Source: Rebecca billardiae RCC1528
Taxonomy: Eukaryota; Haptophyta
Length of the DNA: 64,000 nt
Reading direction: 5' to 3'
NCBI GenBank assembly: GCA_965240325.2
Contig: OZ251227.1
Location: 558,001 to 622,000 of the forward strand
The notes below the pieces were generated by a model. The model was not told the DNA's origin. It saw only the letters and a list, made by a program, of their open reading frames with translations, and did not search any database. Both the position numbers and the translations under genes were made by a program. Shown in pieces: positions 11,473 to 21,905 of the stretch. How positions within the stretch are numbered: position 1 is the stretch's first letter; the number at the start of each line of letters is the position of its first letter.

Positions 11473-12378
11473 ATGACCCAGCTCGTCCATCCCTACACTC
11501 TGCCCGCGGCGACGGCGGTGGCGGCCGTGGCGACGATATCGGCCTGCGGGATCGTGACTAAGGCGCGCGGCGACCTGCCCGATTGGCTCGTCGCGCCACA
11601 GATCTCGCTGGTCGGATGTACCGGGCCGCAGCGCATCATCTTCCAGGTCGGCCTAGGCCTCACCGCTTCACTGCTCGCGCTTAACATCGCCACGTACGTG
11701 CGCGCCGCCCTTCCGCGCTTCGAGCAGCGGCTGCGCTGGGAGGTGAAAGCAGCGGCTGGGCTCGCGTTCGCTGGCGCGCTCGGCCTGGCCATCCTCGGCA
11801 TCATCCCGCTCCAGCGCGATTGCGTGGCGCTCCTCGAGGGGCGTGCACCGGTACGGCTCGACTCAATGGTGCACCAGGCGGGCGCCTCGCTCTTCTTCCT
11901 GGCGTCGTGGTTTCATGGCATCGTCTCCGCCCACGCATACGGTCGCTCGCTCGCAGGCCGCGTCCACGAGCCAGCCATTGTCTTTGTGCGCCGCGTGCGG
12001 CTGGGGCTGGTTGCGCTTCCGATCGTCGGCCTCGCGGCGCTCATCCCCGCAGTAATGCTTGTGCCCGACAGCCATGCGCGCATGCAAATGGGCGCGGGTC
12101 ACCAGTGGCTCTCGGTGGCCGCGATGATCGGGCTTTACCTCACTTACGCCGTAGACATCGAGGTGTTCACCCGCCAAGCTCCAGGCAGCGATGATGCAGG
12201 CAGTGCTTCCGCAGACAGCGCGCCCAGCCGGGGCGCGGAGAGCACAGCTGATCCCGGCGACTCTGCGCTGAAGGGGGCGCTGCTCGCGGCCCCGCCAGCG
12301 GCCTCGAAGCGGGAGCGAAAGCGCACCGGCGACGAGCAGCGCACGTCGACTGAGCTGCAGTCCCTCGGCGCGGAGTGA
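11473..12378 (+). CDS. six-helix Frag1/DRAM/Sfk1-like membrane protein
   Basis: The start at 11473 (MTQLVHPYTLP) puts the first helix at the N-terminus; the frame is open back to 11374, which would add 33 residues. The product is 301 residues with six predicted membrane helices: TAVAAVATISACG, IIFQVGLGLTASLLAL, GLAFAGALGLAILG, LFFLASWFHGIV, LVALPIVGLAALIPAV and LSVAAMIGLYLTYAV. An ISLVGCTGPQR loop precedes helix 2. This order and the hydrophilic Ser/Ala/Glu-rich tail (about the last 75 residues) fit the Frag1/DRAM/Sfk1 superfamily (PGAP2, DRAM autophagy regulators). Which member it is cannot be told; a function in GPI-anchor remodelling or lysosomal membranes is only inferred. Confidence 0.65.
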   Translation: MTQLVHPYTLPAATAVAAVATISACGIVTKARGDLPDWLVAPQISLVGCTGPQRIIFQVGLGLTASLLALNIATYVRAALPRFEQRLRWEVKAAAGLAFAGALGLAILGIIPLQRDCVALLEGRAPVRLDSMVHQAGASLFFLASWFHGIVSAHAYGRSLAGRVHEPAIVFVRRVRLGLVALPIVGLAALIPAVMLVPDSHARMQMGAGHQWLSVAAMIGLYLTYAVDIEVFTRQAPGSDDAGSASADSAPSRGAESTADPGDSALKGALLAAPPAASKRERKRTGDEQRTSTELQSLGAE

Positions 12379-13557
12379 CTCTAGGGCCGTCACGTTCACG
12401 TCCGGACTCCGGACGCGCGGTGCTGGAGCCAAATAACTCAAATATGGGTTGGCGCTGCGCGTCAACTTGGGCTGGAAACCTGTTTCTGAAACGCATGATG
12501 GATTGATGGCACGCCGGGCCAGTAGCCCGAGCTCGGAATTCCGACGCTGCCAACGGCGCCACAGGGGCGCAGCGGCGGGGCTGACGACGCGCGCGCGTGT
12601 GCACGTCTGACCACGGAGTGCGCGCTGCAATGACTGGCCCGTCCGCAGCACCACGCCCCGCGCTGTGAGTGAGAGTGTGGCCCGCGCCCAAGCGAGAACG
12701 CGGGCCGGGCGGCACTCCGCTGACCTCGCCGGCCGCCGACCAGCCCGCGGCCGCCTGCTGCAGCTCGTGGAACACGCAGTCGCGCGCTCGCGCGTGGATG
12801 GCGGCCCTGCGCGCATGCGCCCGCCGCGCGTGCCGCTTCATCCGCTGGCACCGCACGCGAGCCGCTCGTCGCGCGCAGTCGGCAGCTCGAGCCCTCCGCC
12901 GCCCGATCGCGGGCTGGCGCCACGCCTCGCGCTCGTGCTCGAGCTGAGGCGGCGCGTGTCGCCCGAGCCGGCGGGTTCGCGCGCGTGCGCGTGGTGGGCA
13001 GCCTCGCGCGTGCGCCCGCCGCGTGCCCCGCGTCGCTCGCTGGCGCCGCACGCGAGCCGTTCGTCGGACCGACCGAGACGAGCCGGGCGACCCTTGGATT
13101 CGTGGGCTCTCGGCTCTTGTCCTTCGGACCCGGGAGGCCGGGGCCGAGCGGGGTTGCTACTTGCTCCGATACTCGTAGTCCAATGCAAGATGATACCCGC
13201 GTGCCACTATCAGCGCGCCCTTTCGCTCGTGAAATGTCTAGCCAGAAAGCGACGGTTCGTGCGAATGTGAAGTGCGAACTCGCGACACGACGAATGCGCC
13301 GATGCGATTCGCGCGCGAATGTGAGTACGCAAAGCGCCGAACGACGAGCGGTTTTTGACCGAACGACGAGCGGTTTTTGTCCTATCGAGCGCGTAAGCGG
13401 GTACGCGAATTGCGCTTATGTGACCCGGCGGGCCGACGACTGGGTGGTTAGGGGGGCGTCAAAAAAAGGCGTGCGACGGGCTGGTCCCCAGCGTGAAGTC
13501 GTGCCTTTGTTCTCGTGGGTTTCCAGAATAAACGCCATGCAATAAAAGTGACGTGGA
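12379..13557. other. intergenic, duplicated GC-rich segments
   Basis: About 1.2 kb. A diverged direct duplication lies at roughly 12810-12880 and 13010-13070 (CGTGCC..CGCTGGC.CCGCACGCGAGCCG). A 22-bp tandem repeat (CGAACGACGAGCGGTTTTTGAC) lies at 13338-13379. Long Arg/Ala-rich frames on both strands are composition effects. No gene is supported. Confidence 0.45.
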
Positions 13558-15492
13558 ATGATGGCGGCCACGCGCGCGTGCGGTCTCTTCAGCCGACCGC
13601 TCAGGGCGGCCGTGGCTCGTCGGAGGTGCAGCACGCTGGCGTTCGGGCCGATACAGCTGCCGCAGCGCTATGCAGACGCCCTCGCCGCATGCGGTGTCAC
13701 GGAGCCTCTGCCGATTCAGATCGCCGCGATGCCGGCCATCGCGTGCGGCACCGAGGACCTGCTGATCCACGCATCCACGGGCAGCGGCAAAACGCTGGCG
13801 TTTCTTCTCCCGCAGCTCGCGGCGCTGCGCGAGACCGAGCCGTGGCAGCTGCTAGTCCTCACGCCGACGCCCATCCTCGCCGAGCAGATCGCCCGTGTGG
13901 CCGCGGCCAGCGGCCATCCCGCGGCGGACGTGGCCCGCCTGGGCATGCCGAGCCATGCCGACTCGGCACTGTCGGCGCTCGCCGCGCGTGCGGTTGCGCA
14001 GGCGCGAGTGGTGGTCGGCACGCCTGATGAGCTCTGGGCCGAGCTCACCCGCCCGGACGCGGCCGAGGCCGTGCACCGCGCGCGCACGTGCGTGCGCACC
14101 GTCGTGCTGGATGAGATTGACTCGATCCTCGGGGCGGACGAACAGGCAGCCGCCGGGCGTGGGGGCAGGCGGAGCAGGGCGCAGGCCGCGGGGACGCCGT
14201 CGCGCGCGAAGCAGAACCGCCTGCTCGCTCGCTCGCGCGTCGGGCTCCTCGTGCGCCGCTTCTTCGCCGACGACGCCGACGGCGGCGCACTCGCCGCGCC
14301 CAAGCGCACGCGCGTGCGCATGATCGGCTGCTCGGCCACCGTGAGCAAGCGGCTGCACAAGGACGTGCTCTACGCGCTGGGCCATGGGCGCGGCCGGCTA
14401 CTCGTCATCGGCGCCGATCAGTCGGAAGGCGAGACCGGCCTTGATGCGACTGAGGCTCCCGCCCACCAGGAGCTGCCGGAGCACCCCCCCGAGGACGCGC
14501 CGTGCGCGCCCGCAGAGGCCCGCCCAGGCGGCGGGAGCGGCGGCGGTGGTGGCGCGCGAGATCGGTTCTCGCGGGGCTTGGCGGGCGTGCGCCTCCCAAA
14601 CGCGCTGACGCACCACTTCGTGATCTGCGACACGCTTCGCCACAAGGCCATGCTTACGCAGGACATCGCGCTCGCCCTGCGGCCGCCGGACCAAGCGGCC
14701 AGCCGCACGGTCGCTGCCGGCGCGACGGCCGTCGGCACAGCCGTGCTCGCTGTGGTCAGGGCTCGACCCGGCGCGAGCGCGCCCCGTGCCGCCGGAGCGG
14801 ATGGGCAGATCGACGCCGGCGCGGATATTGGCGCCCGCGAGAGCAGCGTCGGTGAGGCTGAGGCGGTGCTCGTCGGCGACGCGACCTCGGACAGCCGTGC
14901 TGCGCGCTTGGTCTCACTGCTGCGCGCAGGGGGCGGGGCCGCAGGGCGCGCCCCCATTGCGGCCGAGCTCTCCGCAGCCGATGGTTCTGCCATGCCGACC
15001 ATCGCTGTCGCCGAAGCGGCCGACGTGCGCGGGCTCGACATGCCGACGCTCCGTGCCGTCGTCCTGTGCGACCCGCCACAGTCAGTGGACGAGTACGTGC
15101 ACGTGGCTGGCCGCGTCGGTCGCGTCGGCCAGCTGCCGGGCCACGTGGTCAGCCTCCTCACGCGCGCTGAGTGGGAGGCGTGCAACTCGCAGCTCAGCGC
15201 AGGTCTGGGCATCTCGACCAAGCCGGTGAGCGCCCACCGCCTGGTGCACACGCGCCTCCGCCCGGAGCCTGATCGCCGCCGGCGCCGCCGCTCAGCAGGC
15301 GGTAGCCGCCAGCCGCGGCCAGCGACTGAGACCGAGATGCCGCCCGCCGACGCAGCAGACCCTGACGCGGGGTGTGCGATTGGCACTGCGGAGCCGACCG
15401 AGGCCGAGACCGAGGCAGAGGCGACTGCCACGGCTGCCACTCAGCAGCCTCGCGCTCATCATCGTGCTGAGGCGACGGTGTTGTCAGATTAG
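13558..15492 (+). CDS. divergent DEAD-box-type RNA helicase, probably organellar
   Basis: An ATP-dependent RNA helicase, 644 residues. The N-terminus MMAATRACGLFSRPLRAAVA is basic and Ser/Ala-rich, a plausible mitochondrial presequence. Superfamily-2 motifs appear in order: Q motif (TEPLPIQ), motif I ASTGSGKT, Ia-like LVLTPTPILAEQI, Ib GTPDEL, motif II DEID instead of DEAD, motif III CSAT, motif V AEAADVRGLD and motif VI HVAGRVGRVG. Two Gly/Ala/Pro-rich insertions (after DEID and between the RecA-like lobes) and a low-complexity tail make it longer than a minimal helicase. Motif IV is not clear. The odd motif II suggests a specialised clade. The model is a single exon; small introns inside the Gly-rich insertions cannot be excluded. 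Confidence 0.82.
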   Translation: MMAATRACGLFSRPLRAAVARRRCSTLAFGPIQLPQRYADALAACGVTEPLPIQIAAMPAIACGTEDLLIHASTGSGKTLAFLLPQLAALRETEPWQLLVLTPTPILAEQIARVAAASGHPAADVARLGMPSHADSALSALAARAVAQARVVVGTPDELWAELTRPDAAEAVHRARTCVRTVVLDEIDSILGADEQAAAGRGGRRSRAQAAGTPSRAKQNRLLARSRVGLLVRRFFADDADGGALAAPKRTRVRMIGCSATVSKRLHKDVLYALGHGRGRLLVIGADQSEGETGLDATEAPAHQELPEHPPEDAPCAPAEARPGGGSGGGGGARDRFSRGLAGVRLPNALTHHFVICDTLRHKAMLTQDIALALRPPDQAASRTVAAGATAVGTAVLAVVRARPGASAPRAAGADGQIDAGADIGARESSVGEAEAVLVGDATSDSRAARLVSLLRAGGGAAGRAPIAAELSAADGSAMPTIAVAEAADVRGLDMPTLRAVVLCDPPQSVDEYVHVAGRVGRVGQLPGHVVSLLTRAEWEACNSQLSAGLGISTKPVSAHRLVHTRLRPEPDRRRRRRSAGGSRQPRPATETEMPPADAADPDAGCAIGTAEPTEAETEAEATATAATQQPRAHHRAEATVLSD

Positions 15493-15946
15493 TAGTATAG
15501 TGACGGCGCGGTACGACACGAGTCACGTCACTCACGTGTTAGCCGAGCTACGTGATGAGTACGGTCCTGCGCGCACGCAGTGCGGAGTGCTCAGTGTCAC
15601 ACACTGTGACTAGTGAGTGACTGTCGGCACACTGTGCAGGACGTTAGCGGGCAGCACCTCGTCTCAGGCTGAGGCTGCTGCTACTAGGCTCCGTGCAACC
15701 GGGTGACTCGGGTGTGAGTCGGACCGCCTGCCAGGCGCTGCATGGCCATGAGTCAGCTACCCGTCCGCAGCCCGTGTATCTGTTCTATATCTGTACACAG
15801 TGCCAGCCTGGTCCGATCTGACCGTTGTTAGACAGTAATATTACAGCGGGTACCTTACAGGCATACTGTCGGCGCTGAGTCTGAGCCTGACCGAGGTGGG
15901 GCGGAAATTTAACGGAAATTGTTTTTTTAAACGGCACTATGCCAGC
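15493..15946. other. intergenic
   Basis: Lower-GC spacer with many short TGA/TAG-rich words, between the helicase stop and the methyltransferase start. It probably holds the helicase 3' end and the promoter of the next gene. Nothing else is supported. Confidence 0.45.
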
Positions 15947-17284
15947 ATGGCGTCCCCCGCGCCTGCACTTGCGGCGATGCTACTGCTAGGGGCGATGCCA
16001 AAGCTGCCAGAGGGGCAGGTGGCAACTCCTGCGGCCCAGCACATGCGATCAGTGGCCGTCGCGGCCGTCAGGCACCGCCGGGTCGTGTCGCCCGCCCACG
16101 TTTGGCGCCGGCCACTCTTGGATGACCGCGCGCACATCAAAGAGCGCCTGAAGGAGAAGAAGCGGCTCAAGCAGCTCGTGGCCGCGCGCCTGCGTGCAGA
16201 TAATATGCGCGTGCCACGTCGCACCGCTCCCGCTCCTAGGGCCGCAGCCGACCTGCACACGCTTGCGTGGCGCGGCGTCCATACCAGTGGCCGCCTGGCC
16301 CGGCCACTCTGCTTCTGGCGGCCTGGAGCTTCATCGGTCACATCCGGCGGAGCCAACCAGCGCGGCCAGATCACCGACCACACAGCATTCGGCACGGCCC
16401 TGCGTTCGATCGCCTCGTGGCCCGACGTGACGCGTGTGCTCGAGATCGGCACGTGGTTTGGAGGCGGCTCGACTACCGTACTCGGTGCCGCGCTCAACCG
16501 CACGGCCGGGTCGGCCAACTGTGCGCTTGCGCCGGCGCCCGACGGGGCGGGCGATGAGGACGTGGCGCGGCAGGAGGCGAATAGCTCGCGGCATGGCGAT
16601 GTTCGCGTGTGCTGTGACGCAGCACTCGTGACCTTAGAGGTCTTCGAGCGCGCGTGGGCCCACGCGCGCGTGGCCGTACGCGCGCTGCCGGTGTGGTGCA
16701 TCCGCGGCTCCACAGTGCCCGCGCACCAGCTGCTGCAGCCGGACGAGATCCCGCTGCCGGACAGGGGCGAGCACTTCAGGCTGTACTACGAGCGCGACGT
16801 GAGACTGATGGGCGCGCTCGAGCCAAGGCTCGCTTGGCTGTGCGCGCAGGACAGACCCGCCGTGTCGAGCATCGCGCAGCGCGTGCACGACGCGCTGTTC
16901 GGGCGCGAGCGCTGGCCGCCCTTCGACCTCGTCCTCATCGACGGGAACGAGTACACCGGCTGGGCCGAGTTCGAGGAGGTGCGCACATCCTGCCGCCCGC
17001 CCTTCCTTGCGCTGCACGACACGGGCACGCTCAAGACGCGGCGCGTCGAGGCCCACCTCTCACGGCATGAGGACGAGTACGTCCGGCTGCTCTCGCACAC
17101 GGACGTGGGCGCCAGCCCCGCCGCCACGCCCGCGTGCGCGCTTGTGGGTTGCAGGCGCAGGGGTGCGTTCGCGCCAAACCGTGCCGGCTGGAGCATCTTT
17201 GTGCGCGCCGATCTGTCGGCCGCGGTTCTCGCCCAGCTCAACACGTCATGGCTTTCCACGCCTCCCCGTCCGGCCGGGTCGTGA
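15947..17284 (+). CDS. class I SAM-dependent methyltransferase-like protein (family 24-like)
   Basis: The start at 15947 gives MASPAPALAAMLLLGAM, a possible signal peptide; the frame is open to 15896. The product is 445 residues. A basic helical segment (IKERLKEKKRLKQL) precedes a domain with TRVLEIGTWFGGGST, which fits methyltransferase motif I (the SAM-binding glycine loop). Later FDLVLIDGNEYTGWAEFEE and PPFLALHDTG fit the strand-4/5 DxxxID and HD signatures of family-24 methyltransferases (rhamnosyl O-methyltransferase and relatives). A ~130-residue insertion separates motif I from these. The substrate is unknown; a sugar or secondary-metabolite acceptor would suit the family. It is co-directional with the helicase. 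Confidence 0.6.
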   Translation: MASPAPALAAMLLLGAMPKLPEGQVATPAAQHMRSVAVAAVRHRRVVSPAHVWRRPLLDDRAHIKERLKEKKRLKQLVAARLRADNMRVPRRTAPAPRAAADLHTLAWRGVHTSGRLARPLCFWRPGASSVTSGGANQRGQITDHTAFGTALRSIASWPDVTRVLEIGTWFGGGSTTVLGAALNRTAGSANCALAPAPDGAGDEDVARQEANSSRHGDVRVCCDAALVTLEVFERAWAHARVAVRALPVWCIRGSTVPAHQLLQPDEIPLPDRGEHFRLYYERDVRLMGALEPRLAWLCAQDRPAVSSIAQRVHDALFGRERWPPFDLVLIDGNEYTGWAEFEEVRTSCRPPFLALHDTGTLKTRRVEAHLSRHEDEYVRLLSHTDVGASPAATPACALVGCRRRGAFAPNRAGWSIFVRADLSAAVLAQLNTSWLSTPPRPAGS

Positions 17285-20200
17285 CACGCGTGTTGGTGTG
17301 CACTCCGTTTTCTGTGTGTGTGTAGGGGGCCTGTGTCCGGATTCGAACGAGGATTTCTGGATTTCCGTGGATCCGGACCAGGGCGACGTCATCTATTTCG
17401 GGGTCCCGCCTGTCTGGTACTCTCCTCCGGACTGCGCCGCCATCGTTACTCGGCGGGCACAGCCCTAGGTGGGGCTAACCTCACAGGCCGGGGTGGAGCA
17501 CCGGACTGGGCGTGGACGCCCACCTCGTGATCGACCCGGCGCCGCGGGAGTGAGCGGTGCGCGTGGAGCCGGCGCGCTCGGGCCTGCGCGGCATGCCGAA
17601 CGGCCGGTCCAGGAAGCGCGACTTGCCCACACCACCACGTAAGTGCTCCACCGCACTCGCCCTGCCCGCACGCGGGGTGCGCGTGCACGATTGCCGTGTT
17701 TGCGGGGGCGTGTACGTCAGGGGCTGCGTGCGCCAGAAGTGCGGCGAGGGGGGGGCTCGGAGGGGCGTAGTCCGATGGTGCTTGTGGCATACCATCTGCC
17801 AAACATAGACCGCGCTTGCGCCGTCATGTCCCTGAGGTGCTCATGCGTGAGCACTGCAAGCTCTATCTCACACTGTCCCCGTGGTCGCCGCGTGTACGTG
17901 CGCAGGTCGTGTCGGCGGCGTGGGCAGCACGGTGCCCGCGGAGATCTCTCCCGAGGCTCATCATGACGTGCTCTCACCAGTGGCCCAGCGTGTCAGGCGC
18001 CTGGAATTGCAGCTGCGGTTGCGCGCGCAGTCGCACGACCTCATGCGGCTGCTGATCTGAGCGGCCTTAGCGCTGCTGCGGCTGATGGCCTGCATGGGCG
18101 CGCGTTGTTCTGCTGGCGGCACGCGATCGACGCCAGAGCGTCGATGCGCCAGCCCACGATAAGCTCCAGCCGAGACTTGAAAAGGTTGGCATCGACTGGC
18201 AGACGCTCTGGAGGGCGCCGTGCCGCGATGGGCGTACTGCACGCCTAGGAGTGGTCGCGCACAGCTTCTGCGCGACGATGAGCTGAGGCTGCCGCTGGCG
18301 AGTCTGCCGCCGCCATTGCGGCCGATTGGCTTCCCAGCCGTGATGTCTGTGCCAGGCGGGTAGGCAGGTCTCCAGTCTGCATTGCCACACGCAGACGCCT
18401 CACTATCTAACGCCTCAGCTGCCTCGAGTCTGGCCCGGGCGGCGCCGCCGCCAGACTATTGGTACGCAGTGTGGCGCGTCACCGCGTCAGTGCGCGCCTG
18501 CCGCAGCCAGCCCTGAGTGCCCTGGCCAGCCTGGGCCCGGGGTCGGGTCGCGGAGGCGGTCTCCTAGGAGACCATATAGCGCCCGGCGTTGAAGGAGTAT
18601 TTTCGGTGTGCGCGCCATGTAGTAGTAGTGCTGCCAGACGACTGTGTAGCGGACCGCCGAATCATCCGATCGATCTGATTACAGTGAACGTGATTATCTC
18701 CGGCTGATAATGACGATCCGCCGTCCGCGGATAGTTTCGTCGATCAGCGGTTACCGTCAGTCGTCTTAGCAATGTTACATGATCCGAAGCGGGCGCGGCG
18801 TGACGGTCACTGGTCAGCCTCACTAAGCAGCAGTCTCTGCTCAGTACTCACTGTAGTCTAGTCATTGTAGTTAGTGAGTGTTAGTGTCCGCCGCGATCTG
18901 GCACTACGAGCCACGACAGTCTGACAGAGAGTCAGAGTAGTTATTACACGGTCCCATGAGTCCGACGGTACGGCAGACCCGCGTACCCCTCACAGCCCGC
19001 CGGGCCCAAGGGCTGGTCGGCTCAGTAGTAGCTAAGTCACTGTCATATAGGCTTAGCAGCGGTCACAGCCACGAAAGCTATCAGCATTGGCCGCATCAGC
19101 ACCAGATCATCCGCACCACTGCTTTAAGGTGGCGCTTCGCGCGGCCCGCACAGACGTGAGACGGCCCCAAGTCGCAGGGCGGCAGGCTGACGCGCGCGCC
19201 GCGTCGCCTACCGCGTACTCGTAGGTATTGTACTGATGCGCACTGGCCTCCACGTCGCCACCACACTCAGTCTCACAGTAGGACCGTCGTCGGCCTGGTA
19301 CGACCGCTCACCGCAGTCATCCACTGCTTGAGACCGGTGCCAGCCTGGCGTGTCGCCCGGCGCGCGGACCCGGAGGCCAGTACGGCCAGCCTTGCCGACC
19401 TGGCACGGTGATGACGACTCGTTGTTCAGCCGGGCAGCACGCTTCAGCACTCCACGCGAGCACGCTGAAGTCCGTGGCCGAAGTCGTCCTAGGCTGGTCG
19501 TGAGTAGTGGCGTCTTGCGAGAGATGAGAGACGACGAATGCGTCAAGCTTCCAAGACTGACAACCCGTTCGACGAGGGGCGAGCCAGCTAGCGGTGCTAA
19601 GCTTGCCCATGGCCATGGTGCCACCGCGCGAGAGAGCATGCTGCTGCTGATAGAGGGCTCGTTATCTGAGGCGCCGTGTGATGAATGAAACATCACCGCA
19701 CAGGCCACGACCGCAGTGGGCTGCGGGCAGGCTCCAGCTGACAGCCACGAGGGGATTGGCTGTCGAGCCGGAAGCTGGTGGCTGGCACCGGGCGAAGACC
19801 AGTCACGTGCCTACTGCAGTCTTCTGGCTCCATCGCAGGGACTCGGGCAGAGCAAGTGTCCAGAGGTTGAGCAACACCGCCGGTGCAGCCGCCGATCATG
19901 TTGCAGTGTGTGGAGCACAAGAGGGGTTGCGAGCGCGCGTGGCGCGTGAGGGCGAATGCACACGAAGGAAATATCCGCTTAGTGAGCTCCGACTGGCCAG
20001 CCGTATCTACCAGCCACTCGAAACACGCCGCGCGCCCGAAACCCCCGTGGTCCAGCCACCCGGTGCCCGTTCGGGGCAGGCACAGCCCAAACGGTTCATG
20101 TGCGTGCAGAACGGGCGTGGCGAGTGCACAACCAGCCGCGAGCGCTCACCTGCTCGCGCACCCTCCTCCATATGGTCCTACCGAGTGCTCCGCTCAGCGA

Positions 20201-20854
20201 CGCCCTCGAACGGGCTCACACGGCTCTGCCGCACGACCAGCCAAGAGGCGCACGCGACGCGAGGGGAGGGCCTCGCCGGCCCTCCATCAACCGCGGCTCC
20301 CGAAGTGCCCTCCCCTCCGCTCCCGGACTCTGTGAGGTCCAGCCCAGCCGCACTCGCGTGAAGCGAGTGCGATGGCGGAGAGTACCAGCCAGGGGTCCCG
20401 CGCCGGTTGGATACGTACCCGGCTACGCGCGCGCGCCTGAACCCGGCGGCGGCAGGAATATTAATTAAGCGCCGTCTACCAGCGTTGGTGCGCTTACCTG
20501 GACAGTTCGGGGTACAGCCGCCGCCCGCCGGAATGGGCCCACTTGTGCCGACGGAGCCAAAGCCATACCCGTTCATTAGCAGCTCATTTGATGGGCCATG
20601 TCGTTTCAATAAGTAATTCAGTCGGCCAGCACCAACTCGCGTCATCAATACGAAACCGTCATTGGCGGTTCTTAATTTTGAGCTTGGGGCAAGGAAGATG
20701 CCCACCTGCCGCCGCCGGCCCGCCGTGCCTACGCGTGCGGAGTTGAGAGTGCGCCGCCCTCTTTGCGGAAGCAGCGTCGGCTCAAAGCAGCTGGAAAAGC
20801 AGCCGCTTGTCTGGAGCGCGGGCCTTGCCGCCGCACCTGCGCCCACCGCCGCCA
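17285..20854. other. 3.5-kb gene-poor stretch with possible coding scraps
   Basis: No complete gene is supported. Two short pieces read like protein: 17333-17466 in one frame (DSNEDFWISVDPDQGDVIYF, then GVPPVWYSPPDC) and 17908-18060 after a GCGCAG acceptor-like site (GSTVPAEISPEAHHDVLSP, ending in DLMRLLI and a stop). They could be exons of one small gene downstream of the methyltransferase, but I cannot join them. From 18100 to 20850 the frames on both strands are short or low-complexity. Confidence 0.35.
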
Positions 20855-21394
20855 ATGGCGGCGGTGAGGGGCGCTTTTGCGTCGCTCGCACTCGTGCTCG
20901 CGTGCACGGACGTCGCCGTCGCTTCGGCAGCGCTCCGCGCGCCGCGAGCCACCGCGCCGGCCCACGTCCTCCACGCGGCGCCGGCGAGCGCGGCGTCGTC
21001 GGTTGGGCCGCATCCGCCCATCAAGAACCGCGCGCGGCGCGGGGCGCAGATCGTACGCGCGGCGGGCACGGCGGCGGCTGCGGCGGTGCATGCAGCTCCT
21101 CTGCACTTCAGCCTGCCGTCTATCGCCCCGATCCGCGACATCGGTGCCACGTGGGCGAGCAACGTTGGCGGCGCAATCGTGCGCGTGCTCAACTTCTCCC
21201 AGCGCTTTGTTGGGACCGTGATCAAGCGCTACTCGGCGGCATGGATGGCGCCGACGCTCTTCGCTGCCTGCCTCGCAGCCGCGTGGAAGCACTGCCTGGT
21301 CATTGGCGTCGGCACCAACCCCTTCCAGTTCGCGCTGGTGAGCGTCTGCCTCTTGCTCCAGCTGATCAGCTTTGCCGCGTCCATCGTCGACTGA
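20855..21394 (+). CDS. small secretory or plastid-targeted membrane protein, unknown family
   Basis: I do not recognise this protein. The ATG at 20855 is chosen over 20807 because it gives MAAVRGAFASLALVLACTDV, a typical signal peptide with a cleavage-like VASAAL. The product is 179 residues. A low-complexity Ala/Arg segment follows that could act as a transit peptide in an alga with a complex plastid. The C-terminal third has two hydrophobic segments, APTLFAACLAAAWKHCLVIG and ALVSVCLLLQLISFAASI, so it likely spans a membrane twice and ends close to it. Confidence 0.6.
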   Translation: MAAVRGAFASLALVLACTDVAVASAALRAPRATAPAHVLHAAPASAASSVGPHPPIKNRARRGAQIVRAAGTAAAAAVHAAPLHFSLPSIAPIRDIGATWASNVGGAIVRVLNFSQRFVGTVIKRYSAAWMAPTLFAACLAAAWKHCLVIGVGTNPFQFALVSVCLLLQLISFAASIVD

Positions 21395-21905
21395 GCACCC
21401 GGCTGAGCCAAAAAGGTGGCGGCCAAGGCCGGCAGGCGGAAACTCCAACGCTGCTTGCACGTGCAGCGCGCACTCCGTCCTCGCCGCGCATCCTGCTCAT
21501 ACCTGTACACCACACTGTACCTGTACACCACACTGTCGTACCCTGCGTGCCGTCCGGGCCCGCGGCGTCGCGGACCGACCCGGGGCCGGCCTGCATCAAC
21601 CGCCGGAGACTGTCGCGAGGCCGTAGTCACTTCGAATGGACCAGTGACACCAACTGAACTTGGCACCTGCCCGCCAGGCGGCGACGTGGAACTGTTAAAG
21701 ACACATCAGCCGCGTAGTTACCCCGCGGTAGTACGGCAGTAGCAGTTTACCGGACGAAAGACACACCAACTACCAAGCGGGCAAGCCCTTGGACATGTAC
21801 ACTGACACCAGAGCGCGGTCCTCGGTGTCCGGACTAAATTATAAAGATGAACGCGCGAAATCGGGAATCATCGCGCGCATTGCCGAGCTCAAAACACGGG
21901 GCACG
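21395..21905. other. intergenic
   Basis: Spacer between two co-directional genes. It contains a direct repeat of CCTGTACACCACACTGT near 21507-21537. No gene is seen. Confidence 0.45.

Noticed and set aside
12167-13545. Long Arg/Ala-rich frames on both strands between the Frag1-like and helicase genes
   Set aside because: Open only because of high GC; no motif, start context or consistent codon bias.
17325-17420. tRNA-like T-loop (GGATTCGAAC) on the minus strand
   Set aside because: The five-base T stem does not pair and no A-box-like segment is at the right distance.
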